A DNA stretch of 11,145 bases from Eubacteriales Family XIII. Incertae Sedis bacterium (GTDB lineage: Bacteria > Bacillota > Clostridia > Peptostreptococcales > Anaerovoracaceae), in contig JAISEX010000184.1 of assembly GCA_031263875.1 (NCBI GenBank), forward strand, positions 1 to 11,145, written 5' to 3'. The notes beneath the pieces were generated by a model. The model was not told the origin of the DNA, made no database searches, and was given only the letters and a program-made list of their open reading frames with translations. Position numbers and translations under genes: made by a program. Positions 5,270 to 11,145 of the stretch are shown here, piece after piece (position 1 is the stretch's first letter; every line of letters begins with the position of its first letter).

Positions 5270-6208
5270 TCACTCCAGCAACTTCTCGCACTGCACGGCG
5301 GCGATAGCGCCGTCGGCGGCGGCCGTCACGATCTGGCGCAGGGTCTTTTTCCGCACGTCGCCCACAGCGTAGACGCCGGCGATACTCGTGCGCATTTCCT
5401 CGTCCGTCACGATATAGCCCTGCTCCATCGCAAGTTTCCCCTCGAATATCTCCGTCTGCGGCAGCATACCGACAAAGACGAAGAAGCCGAAACTGCTTCC
5501 CGCGTCGGCGTGTATTTCCCGCACGTCGCCCGTCCGCACATTTTCGACGACGACCGCGTCGAGCAAATCGCCGCCTTTCAGTTCGCGGACAACGGTGTCA
5601 AGCATAAACTCGACATTATTACACCGGAAGATCTTCTCCTGAATGGCCTTGTCCGCCCGAAACTCGTCGCGCCGGTGCACGATCGTGACTTTGCGCCCGA
5701 ACTTCGCGAGATGGACGGCTTCTTCAAGCGCGGAATTCCCGCCCCCGGCAACATAGATATCGAGCCCCGTAAAGAACGGCCCGTCGCAGGTCGCGCAGTA
5801 GGAAACGCCCCTGCCCGTAAACTCGGATTCGCCCGGCACGTCAAGCGTCCGCGGAACATTCCCCGTCGCGATTATCAGCGTGCGCCCCCGGTAGACGCCC
5901 GCCTTGCCCGTCAGCGTTTTTACCTCACCGTCAAGCTCCACGCCCGTTATTTCGTCGGTCACCGTGTCGGGGCCAAACGATTTCGCCTGCTCCGCAAGCC
6001 GCATCGAAAACTCCGCGCCGGACTCGCCCTTGACGCCGCCGGGATAATTATCGATCTCCGCCGTATTGAATATAAGCCCGCCGTGTATGCCCTTCTCGAT
6101 CAGCAGGACCTGAAGATTCGCGCGCCGCGCGTATATCGTCGTGGAAAGCCCCGCGGGGCCGCCGCCGAGAATCAGCACATCGTAGATTTTTTCATTTACG
6201 TCCATCAT
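5270..6208 (-). CDS. trxB: Thioredoxin reductase (NADPH, FAD)
   Basis: The protein has 312 residues, the usual length for low-molecular-weight bacterial thioredoxin reductase. It passes electrons from NADPH through FAD and a redox-active disulfide to thioredoxin. Visible: FAD-binding GGGPAG (15-20), the active-site CATC (138-141), the NADPH-binding GGGNSA (155-160) with HRRDEFRA (178-185), and the second FAD motif GVYAVGDVR (278-286) followed by the conserved RQIVTAAADGAIAA. The HRRxxxR motif being intact supports NADPH use rather than a ferredoxin- or NADH-dependent homologue. The start has two consecutive ATGs behind AAAGAGGGG. No thioredoxin gene is adjacent; the downstream neighbour is the four-helix membrane protein. 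Confidence 0.95.
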   Translation of the reverse strand: MMDVNEKIYDVLILGGGPAGLSTTIYARRANLQVLLIEKGIHGGLIFNTAEIDNYPGGVKGESGAEFSMRLAEQAKSFGPDTVTDEITGVELDGEVKTLTGKAGVYRGRTLIIATGNVPRTLDVPGESEFTGRGVSYCATCDGPFFTGLDIYVAGGGNSALEEAVHLAKFGRKVTIVHRRDEFRADKAIQEKIFRCNNVEFMLDTVVRELKGGDLLDAVVVENVRTGDVREIHADAGSSFGFFVFVGMLPQTEIFEGKLAMEQGYIVTDEEMRTSIAGVYAVGDVRKKTLRQIVTAAADGAIAAVQCEKLLE

Positions 6209-6238
6209 ATCCGCCCCTCTTTATTAATCGCTCTCTTA

Positions 6239-6270
6239 ATCATATCATAAATCAGTCTGTTCATTGTCAC
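6239..6270 (-). promoter_or_regulatory. Possible promoter of trxB
   Basis: On the - strand there is a -35-like GTGACA (6265-6270, one base from TTGACA). Two overlapping TATGAT hexamers follow, at 6244-6249 and 6239-6244, giving spacers of 15 or 20 nt. Neither spacing is ideal, so this is a candidate only. It is 31 nt or more from the trxB start. Confidence 0.35.
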
Positions 6271-6287
6271 CCGCGGGTTTTGACTGT

Positions 6288-6762
6288 GGGCGCATGGGGC
6301 TGTCCTTGTGGATTGCTTATAATGGGTGCTGCTGAAAACTTCTGCCACGTGTCGGTTTCCATATTTTTCTTGACCATCAAGGCAGCCCCACCGGGCTATC
6401 CGGGGCTGCGCGTCGCCTGTTTTACGCGGCTTCAGCCGCAAGGTAAAACAGGACAGCGAAGCGAGCAACGCGAGCGGAGGAGTGAGCGCAGCGAACGTTG
6501 CTCCGGCCGCTTCGCGTATGACAAGCGACAGAGATACAGAACATCGTGTTTCCATTTTATGGAATTTGCTTTACGTCTGGATCCGCTTCGCGGCTGCTAC
6601 CGCACCCCTCCTATCCCTTGCGCGTCGCCGTCGCTGCGCTCCGGCTCATATATGCGGGAAAAGCACCCGACCCACCCCTCCTCCTACGGCGAACTGCTTT
6701 ATCACACGCACACCAAACCGCGCGGGCGAGGACACAACATGCGCCCCCATCTCCCCGCCGTC
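6288..6762 (+). repeat. Dispersed repeat copy C
   Basis: This is a 475-bp copy in the same orientation as B. Order: constant 15-mer (6288-6302), an 80-nt unique core (6303-6382), the 26-nt hairpin segment (6383-6408), a copy-specific stretch with two long hairpins (6416-6515), the 36-bp block identical to copy B (6589-6624), and a terminal block (6651-6762) shared with B and D. Open frames run across it in all three + frames, as expected for GC-rich non-coding DNA; none has a ribosome-binding site or known domain. Confidence 0.75.
6416..6515 (+). other. Two long hairpins inside repeat copy C
   Basis: The first hairpin has CCTGTTTTAC (6416-6425) pairing with GTAAAACAGG (6443-6452), continued inside by GCGGC/GCCGC around TTCA. 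The second has GCGAAGCG plus AGCAACG (6456-6470) pairing with CGTTGCT plus CGCTTCGC (6496-6515) across a 5-nt bulge. They have no counterpart in copy B, so they look like a secondary insertion or an expandable arm. Confidence 0.6.
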
Positions 6763-6783
6763 CCCCGTCATTAAAACTGACAA

Positions 6784-6807
6784 AGCCCCCGAGGGGGATC
6801 GGAGGCT
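6784..6807 (-). terminator. Terminator-like hairpin with no known gene in front of it
   Basis: AGCC and CCGA (6784-6792) pair with TCGG and GGCT (6799-6807) with one mismatch and a short G-rich loop. On the - strand the hairpin is followed by TTTGTCAGTTTT. The only thing upstream on that strand is the structured segment 6876-6993. Confidence 0.45.
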
Positions 6808-6875
6808 ATTCAGACGCTTACATCAGAACCGCGCGTGTACGGCTCTTATGTTGCCAGTATGCAATTTATTGTGTT

Positions 6876-6993
6876 CGGAGCCGCTGAGCTTTTCATTCCG
6901 CCGCCGTTCGCATTCCCGAAGTAATACCGCTCCGGGAATAGGCAGTTTCGCTGTGTTGCTCTGGTAAATTCATGAGCAGCTCAGGCGGCTCCG
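6876..6993 (-). ncRNA. Candidate structured RNA, unknown family
   Basis: A 15-bp closing helix with a single bulge joins CGGAGCCGCTGAGCT (6876-6890) to AGCTCA and GCGGCTCCG (6978-6993). Inside it three more hairpins can be drawn: TGCTC/GAGCA (6957-6961 with 6974-6978), CAG/CTG around TTTCG (6943-6953), and ATTCCCG/CGGGAAT (6912-6918 with 6933-6939). Strand is assigned as - because a terminator-like hairpin lies 69 nt beyond on that side and a TATAAT (7068-7073, without a good -35) stands on the other. It does not show the signatures I know for tRNA, tmRNA, RNase P RNA or SRP RNA. Confidence 0.4.
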
Positions 6994-7559
6994 TATCCGT
7001 CTTGCAGTGACCCGAAATTTTTCTGCAGACGCGTTTAGTGATAATGTATATTTATCTATCAATAAATATTATACACCCATTTTAAGAATTAAGTTATGAA
7101 ATCTTTAAATTTTCGTATTCTACAACGAACCGGCTTTTTCAGAATAATCATGAAACGAGGGTCGTTCCCGCGAATTGCCGGTTTGCGCGTAATGAAGTAT
7201 TTCACTCACAAATGTTTTTATTGCGGGAAGTTTTGCGCCGCGATGTTGAATAAAGCGCATTACCAAGCGGTTATTTCGCCGCGGACGGCGTTCGGCCGGA
7301 ATGTCCGGCGGGCCGATACCAGCACGAAACCGGCTTGTTTCACGGGCTCTTCCTGTGCCGGTAACGGAGCGGATGGATCGCGCCGCGCGTGTTCCCGATT
7401 GTATATGTTACAAAAAAGGGCTGAAAAATCGTTTATTTTACGCGATTAGAGGACTCCGGCAGCGGAGATTTTGGAAATACATTGGTTTTATTTTCCCGAA
7501 ACAACCATTAGCGGAAACCTGCTCCTTGCGCTATCTTTTTGATGTGATACCATACGCCT
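6994..7559. other. Gene-free stretch upstream of the MFS gene
   Basis: I see no supportable gene in these 566 bp. A 117-codon frame at 7096-7449 (+) has no Shine-Dalgarno, no recognisable domain, and a composition rich in Arg, Cys and Ser that looks like translated non-coding DNA. Positions 7031-7110 are markedly AT-rich, with an imperfect GTATATTTAT-type hairpin around 7045-7075; from 7260 on the DNA is GC-rich again. The last 35 bp hold a possible MFS promoter. Confidence 0.5.
7526..7553 (+). promoter_or_regulatory. Possible promoter directly abutting the MFS start codon
   Basis: TTGCGC (7526-7531) and TACCAT (7548-7553) are separated by 16 nt. Both are imperfect matches to TTGACA and TATAAT. 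If real, transcription would begin at or next to the ATG at 7560. Confidence 0.3.
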
Positions 7560-8765
7560 ATGATATATGCCACAAAATCAAATCTTTGGACAAAGAATTT
7601 TATACTGGCAATTTTCGCAAACATGTTTGCAAGCCTGGTGTTTTATCTGCTGATGACCACGCTTGCCCTCTATGTGCGGGCGAAATTTCACGCGCCGGCA
7701 AGCGTCGCCGGTCTAGCCGTGGGCATTTACGTGCTCGGCGCGCTGATCGGGAGGCTGTTTACGGGGAAATATATCGAACTCGCCGGCAGGCGAAAGACGC
7801 TCTATTTCGGCGGTATGACGTTTTTCCTCGCGTCGCTACTCTATCTCATTCCCGTTGGACTGCCGCTTTTGCTCGCGATGCGTTTTTTGCACGGCGTGAC
7901 GTTCGGGATCATCGGCACGGCGCTTCCCGCCATCGCCGTCAGTTCCATACCCGACGAGCGAAAGGGCGAGGGCGTCGGTTTCTTCACCCTCAGCAATACC
8001 ATCGCGACGGCAATCGGGCCGTTTACCGGCGCTTACGTGCTGGAACATTACCATTACGGCGCTATTTTTATTACCTGCTCGGCGTTCGCGTTCTGTACGC
8101 TGCTGGTCGTGCTGTTTATGAATGCCGCCGATCTCGCGGGGAATAGGCGCGGGGACGCGGCTTGCGCCGCCTCTGGTTTTCGCTTCAGCGCGTTTTTCGA
8201 GCGGGCCGCCATTCCCGTTTCTCTGGTGATCCTGCCGGTGGGAATGTGCTACGCGACGGTGACGTCGTTTCTTACCGCCTACGCGGAGCACGACGGCCTG
8301 CCGGGGATCGTGCCGGTGTACTTTATCGTTTACTCCGCGTTTATACTGATCGGAAGGCCGCTGACCGGTAAAATACTTGACCGGCGCGGCGACAACGCGG
8401 CTATGATCCCGCCGCTGATCAGCGCGAGCGTCAGTCTGGTGGCGCTCGCGTTCGCGCGCAGCATGCCGGCCTTTCTCGCCAGCGCGGCGCTGATGGCGTT
8501 CGGCCTCGGGACCCTCGTATCGTGCGGTCAGGCGATCGCCGTCAAGATGTCGCCGGGGGAGCGCATCGGGACGGCGACCTCCACTTACATGTCGTTTTCC
8601 GATACCGGCCTCGGGATCGGCCCCGTTCTTATGGGCCTGATTATACCGCGGAAGGGCTACCGCGGAATGTTTCTCGTCGCTTCGGTTATTATCGCGCTGG
8701 ATCTGCTGCTGTATATTCTCGTGCACGGGCGCAAAACGGGGTATAATAAAGGAAAGGCGCGGTAG
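7560..8765 (+). CDS. Major facilitator superfamily transporter
   Basis: The protein has 401 residues, typical for a 12-helix MFS permease of the drug/solute exporter type. Hydrophobic segments alternate with short loops over the whole length, with a longer polar central loop at about 189-212. The MFS motif A loop between helices 2 and 3 is visible as GRLFTGKYIELAGRRKT (64-80), and its second-half counterpart as GRPLTGKILDRRGD (265-278). The substrate cannot be told from sequence: antiporter families for drugs, sugars, amino acids or purines share this pattern. The start at 7560 is forced: an in-frame TGA lies at 7545-7547 and helix 1 begins within about 12 residues. No Shine-Dalgarno is present. 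It stands alone; the cytidylate-kinase-like gene begins 321 nt further on. Confidence 0.9.
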   Translation: MIYATKSNLWTKNFILAIFANMFASLVFYLLMTTLALYVRAKFHAPASVAGLAVGIYVLGALIGRLFTGKYIELAGRRKTLYFGGMTFFLASLLYLIPVGLPLLLAMRFLHGVTFGIIGTALPAIAVSSIPDERKGEGVGFFTLSNTIATAIGPFTGAYVLEHYHYGAIFITCSAFAFCTLLVVLFMNAADLAGNRRGDAACAASGFRFSAFFERAAIPVSLVILPVGMCYATVTSFLTAYAEHDGLPGIVPVYFIVYSAFILIGRPLTGKILDRRGDNAAMIPPLISASVSLVALAFARSMPAFLASAALMAFGLGTLVSCGQAIAVKMSPGERIGTATSTYMSFSDTGLGIGPVLMGLIIPRKGYRGMFLVASVIIALDLLLYILVHGRKTGYNKGKAR

Positions 8766-8775
8766 GATCGCGGCG

Positions 8776-8888
8776 GGCGGCACGGGAAGGATGCTTGCGC
8801 GGTTTTGCCATCTCGCGTTTTGCATCGCTTGCGCGAGAAAGGGGTACGCCGGAATGAGGACGAGTGCGATGTGTGGTTTGCCCGCATA
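8776..8888 (-). repeat. Dispersed repeat copy D, degenerate terminal part only
   Basis: Read on the - strand, 42 bp at 8847-8888 align without gaps to 4723-4764 of copy B (30 of 42 identical by my count, starting TATGCGGGCAAA). The alignment ends at a CATCC-CCGTGCCGCC block corresponding to the end of B; both segments are 113 bp long. The 15-mer, hairpin and 36-bp block are not seen here. Elsewhere in the 321-bp gap 8766-9086 I find no gene; - strand open frames there are antisense to, or run out of, the repeat. Confidence 0.5.
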
Positions 8889-9086
8889 AGAAGCACGGCG
8901 AGGCGGAGCCGTCGTAGCCGGGGCGCAGGACCGGAATGGCGGACGATGACGCAGCGGTGAGGAGATGCGATACGAAGCGCCGTCGCAAGCCGGAGCGCGT
9001 GTCTGCGGCGGGGGACGATGAAAGGAACGCGCAAAGAATTATCAGAGGATTGCGCCGCATGGCGGCAGGTTTGAAAGGAGCGTCAG

Positions 9087-9677
9087 ATGAAACAGTACAT
9101 TATCGCTATCGCGCGCGAATACGCGTCGGGCGGCAGGATTATCGGAAAGAAACTCGCCGGCGAGCTCGGCATCGCTTTTTACGACAAGGAAATCATCTCA
9201 TTGGCGGCGAAGGAGAGCGGATTCTCCGAGGAATACCTGGAATCGGCCTCCGACACCCGCACGCCGTTCTTCCTCTATAATGTCTACGGCTACAGCAACA
9301 TTATGCCGCTGCCGGAGCAGATATACATAGCGGAATCGAACGCGGTGCGGACGCTCGCGGACAAGGGCTCCTGCGTCTTTATCGGCAGGAACGCAGCGCG
9401 CATCCTCTCGGATCACGAAAACCTCATCAAAATTTTCATACACGCCCCGCTCGAAAAACGCATCGAGGTGGCGCGCGACATCTACCACGATGAGGCCGAT
9501 AATATGAAGGCGTTCGTCATCCGTCGCGACAAGGGGCGCGAGGAATACAGCCGGCATTTCTCGGATTACCGGTGGCGCGACCTGCGCAATTATCATCTCT
9601 GCGTTGACAGCAGCATCGGCTTTGACGCCACGGCCTCTGTCATTCGGACGTACGTCGAGAAGTTTTTGGAGGGGTAA
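9087..9677 (+). CDS. Cytidylate-kinase-like family protein
   Basis: The protein has 196 residues and matches the Pfam PF13189-type 'cytidylate kinase-like' group common in Clostridia. These are related to CMP kinase but distinct from the Cmk that is often linked to ribosomal S1. Visible: an N-terminal beta strand and P-loop variant IAIAREYASGGRIIGKKLA (7-25), the AFYDKEII segment (30-37), a GRNAARIL segment (100-107) and the lid-like IRRDKGREEYSRHFSDYRW (145-163) that ends in the nucleotide-binding fold. Family role by analogy is phosphoryl transfer to a (deoxy)nucleotide; the true substrate of these proteins is not established, so I give no symbol. GAAAGGAG precedes the ATG at a good distance. 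The gene ends 67 nt before a strong bidirectional terminator. Confidence 0.88.
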   Translation: MKQYIIAIAREYASGGRIIGKKLAGELGIAFYDKEIISLAAKESGFSEEYLESASDTRTPFFLYNVYGYSNIMPLPEQIYIAESNAVRTLADKGSCVFIGRNAARILSDHENLIKIFIHAPLEKRIEVARDIYHDEADNMKAFVIRRDKGREEYSRHFSDYRWRDLRNYHLCVDSSIGFDATASVIRTYVEKFLEG

Positions 9678-9744
9678 GGCCGTAATTAGGGGTCGAATGT
9701 GAGGAAGGTGAGCCGCTTCGCTTCCTGATGGGGGAATTGTGTAA

Positions 9745-9776
9745 AGGAACCGCACGTTGTTGTGCGGTTCCTCTTT
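9745..9776. terminator. Bidirectional intrinsic terminator between converging genes
   Basis: A perfect 11-bp stem (AGGAACCGCAC, 9745-9755, with 9762-9772) has a 6-nt loop. It is followed by CTTTT on the + strand and by TTTACACAATT on the - strand. It can stop the kinase-like gene (+) and the surface-protein gene (-). Confidence 0.85.
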
Positions 9777-9804
9777 TGCTGATTTGAATTTTATTTCGTT
9801 CGGC

Positions 9805-11145
9805 CTAGCCGATCCAAACCCCGCTTGCGTTGAAATAGTAGGTTTTGCCGCCGATGGTCTGTTTCCCAGTCAGCATTTTGCCGCTCCCGGAAAGATAGTA
9901 CCACTTTCCGCCGGCGTCTTTGAGCCATTTATTTGCGATCATCGCGCCATTTCCGGAAAGATAATACCACGCGTTTCCGTCTTTCACCCAGCCAGTTTTC
10001 ATCGCGCCGTTTGAGGCAAGATAGTACCAGGTGCCACCGTCTTTTACCCAACCGGTCTGCATGGCTCCGCTTGGAGCAAGGTGGTACCACGTGTTACCGT
10101 CTTTCGCCCAGCCGGTCTGCATCGCGCCGTCTTCCGCGAGGTAATACCAGGTGTTTTTGTCTTTGATCCAACCGGTTTCCGCTTCGCCGTCAGTGATATA
10201 ATTCCACACGCCGTCATCGTTTTTTACCCAACCGTTATCTGCCTGCGGAGGATTATCCGGCGGGGTGGTGTCTTCGGGATCGTCGGGATCGTCAGGGTCA
10301 TCGGGATCGCCACCACCGGCGTTCGGATCGTTTTTATATGTGGCTGTTACCGCTACGGCTTTCGCGGGCATGGTAAAGGTCGTTGATTCTTTCGTTGCGT
10401 CGGTGAGCGTGACATCGCTTGTTGTCCACGCGTCGAAGACTTTACCGTCCGGAGCCGCATTTGCGGTAATGCTTACCGTCGCGCCTTCTTCAAATGAGCC
10501 ACTGCCGGCGCCGTTCGTTACCGTTACGGTATAGGTTGTGGCCGTGGGCGGCGGGTTGACGGGCGGAGGGCTGACAGCCGTCCACTGCGCGTACAGCGTG
10601 TGATTTGCCGTTTCGGTGACCTCACTTGCGCTCGTGATTTTCGTGCCGTTTGTCGCTGCCGTAAACCAACCAGCGAAGGTATAATCGCTGCGTGTGGGCG
10701 TCGGAAGCTCTCCGTATATTTCGCCCTGCGTGACCGGCTTGCTTGCGTTTTCAGAGGATAGTGCGTCGCCGCCATTCGGGTCGAAGGTGACGGTCATGAT
10801 TTGTGGAACATTCTGCGGGGCAAACATGAAGTTTTCTAAATTGCTTCTAATGCTGTCGAGACCGATTATCGCAGATTCGGATGGCAGGTAGTTACCCTCA
10901 CAAAAAAGTCGTTTAAGTGAAGTGAGATTTGAAACATCAAGCGTGATGAGTTTGTTATTGCTGCAATGAAGAGCTTCGAGAGAAGTCAGTCCTGTAACGT
11001 TAAGGGTCGTAAGTTCGTTATCCCAGCAATTAAGCAAACTGAGCGAAGCAAGATTTGAGACATCAAGCGCGGTGAGTTCATTCTTCCCGCAATAAAGGAA
11101 TTCAAGCAAAATGAGCTTCGAAACATCAAGCGTAGTGAGTTTATT
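9805..11145 (-). CDS. Secreted/surface protein: leucine-rich repeats, Listeria-Bacteroides repeat, cell-wall-binding repeats (5' end outside window)
   Basis: 446 residues are visible; the frame is open to the right edge, so the TTG at 11107-11109 is internal and the signal peptide is not seen. Order, counted from the first visible residue: internalin-like leucine-rich repeats of 21 residues (1 to about 112; pattern L-x-C-x-x-N-x-L-T-x-L-D-V-S); a Listeria-Bacteroides repeat (about 117-189; VTFDPNGGD...YTFAGWFTA...LYAQWT); a Pro-rich linker; a second InlB-like or Bacterial-repeat domain (about 203-272; VTNGAGSGSFEEGATVSI...VFDAW...TATY); a DDP-rich acidic linker (276-300); and about seven choline/glucan-binding-type repeats of 20 residues (305-446; GWVKDGNTWYYLASNGAMKT). 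Such proteins bind surfaces or partner proteins with the N-terminal half and hold to wall polymers with the C-terminal half. No sortase motif is present. The exact ligand is unknown. Confidence 0.9.
   Translation of the reverse strand, partial: NKLTTLDVSKLILLEFLYCGKNELTALDVSNLASLSLLNCWDNELTTLNVTGLTSLEALHCSNNKLITLDVSNLTSLKRLFCEGNYLPSESAIIGLDSIRSNLENFMFAPQNVPQIMTVTFDPNGGDALSSENASKPVTQGEIYGELPTPTRSDYTFAGWFTAATNGTKITSASEVTETANHTLYAQWTAVSPPPVNPPPTATTYTVTVTNGAGSGSFEEGATVSITANAAPDGKVFDAWTTSDVTLTDATKESTTFTMPAKAVAVTATYKNDPNAGGGDPDDPDDPDDPEDTTPPDNPPQADNGWVKNDDGVWNYITDGEAETGWIKDKNTWYYLAEDGAMQTGWAKDGNTWYHLAPSGAMQTGWVKDGGTWYYLASNGAMKTGWVKDGNAWYYLSGNGAMIANKWLKDAGGKWYYLSGSGKMLTGKQTIGGKTYYFNASGVWIG
9870..10233 (-). 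repeat. 60-bp tandem repeats coding the wall-binding modules
   Basis: About six units with a 60-bp period encode the 20-residue GW-x-K-x-x-x-x-WYYL modules. The DNA of neighbouring units is close (shared ACCGTCTTT and CAGCCGGT/CAACCGGT segments on the + strand), so unit number could change by recombination without breaking the frame. Confidence 0.85.
10890..11145 (-). repeat. 63-bp tandem repeats coding leucine-rich repeats
   Basis: Four units with a 63-bp period are visible. They share GAAACATCAAGCG-type segments on the + strand and encode T-L-D-V-S turns. The array continues beyond the right edge. Confidence 0.85.

Noticed and set aside
6280..6967. Overlapping + strand open frames of 113-164 codons over repeat copy C
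   Set aside because: All three frames are open because the DNA is GC-rich; none has a ribosome-binding site or domain, and the conserved blocks are shared at DNA level with copy B, where the frames differ.
7040..7080. AT-rich imperfect hairpin considered as a terminator or origin-like site
   Set aside because: The stem is interrupted, there is no T run on either strand, and no repeated initiator boxes are near; only its TATAAT is used as weak promoter evidence.
7096..7449. 117-codon + strand open frame upstream of the MFS gene
   Set aside because: No Shine-Dalgarno, no recognisable domain, and composition typical of translated non-coding DNA. It contains an FYCGKFC cysteine cluster, but that alone is not enough to call a protein.
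7836..8825. 329-codon - strand open frame
   Set aside because: It is antisense to a well-supported MFS transporter; the product is a charged Arg/His/Glu-rich sequence with no domain.
8657..9060. Two overlapping - strand open frames of 123-125 codons
   Set aside because: They run out of the end of the MFS gene through repeat copy D; only about 40 bp resemble another copy and there is no initiation site.

Overview
The window looks like a chromosomal segment of a GC-rich member of the Bacillota, most likely Clostridia. The evidence is the clostridial character of the ribosomal proteins, a recognisable Gram-positive-type L10 leader upstream of rplJ, a four-cysteine L33, a PF13189-type cytidylate-kinase-like protein, and a surface protein built from leucine-rich, Listeria-Bacteroides and choline/glucan-binding-type repeats. 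No species can be named from the sequence alone.

Layout. (1) Positions 1-111, + strand: the 3' tail of an IS630-like transposase and the probable right end of its IS. The IS abuts a truncated copy (A) of a dispersed non-coding repeat at a TA dinucleotide. (2) Positions 325-4362, - strand: the transcription/translation operon rpmG-secE-nusG-rplK-rplA-(L10 leader)-rplJ-rplL, with a near-consensus sigma-A-type promoter at its head and an intrinsic terminator at its end. L10 carries a 105-residue acidic Ala/Pro/Glu tail containing four 22-residue repeats, and NusG has a 63-residue acidic N-terminal extension. rpoB, the usual next gene, does not follow within the window. (3) Positions 4410-4835: repeat copy B. 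(4) Positions 4846-6208, - strand: trxB followed by a small four-helix membrane protein. (5) Positions 6288-6762: repeat copy C, then a gene-free stretch to 7559. That stretch holds a strong multi-stem fold (6876-6993) and a terminator-like hairpin, which together suggest an unannotated - strand RNA. (6) Positions 7560-8765, +: an MFS transporter with no Shine-Dalgarno. (7) Positions 8776-8888: a degenerate partial repeat copy (D), then 9087-9677, +: the cytidylate-kinase-like protein. (8) A bidirectional terminator separates it from the converging surface-protein gene (9805 to the right edge, - strand), whose N-terminus lies outside the window.

How the genes work together. The large - strand operon supplies the ribosomal L11/L1/L10-L12 stalk proteins, L33, the SecE translocon subunit and the NusG elongation factor. 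L10:L12 output is probably set by L10 binding the leader between rplA and rplJ. trxB serves thiol redox balance. The remaining genes are single-gene or two-gene units separated by the repeats.

The least explained content is the dispersed repeat: an identical 15-mer, a non-homologous 67-80 nt core, an almost identical 26-nt hairpin and, in B and C, an identical 36-bp block. The structured RNA candidate at 6876-6993 is the second unexplained item.
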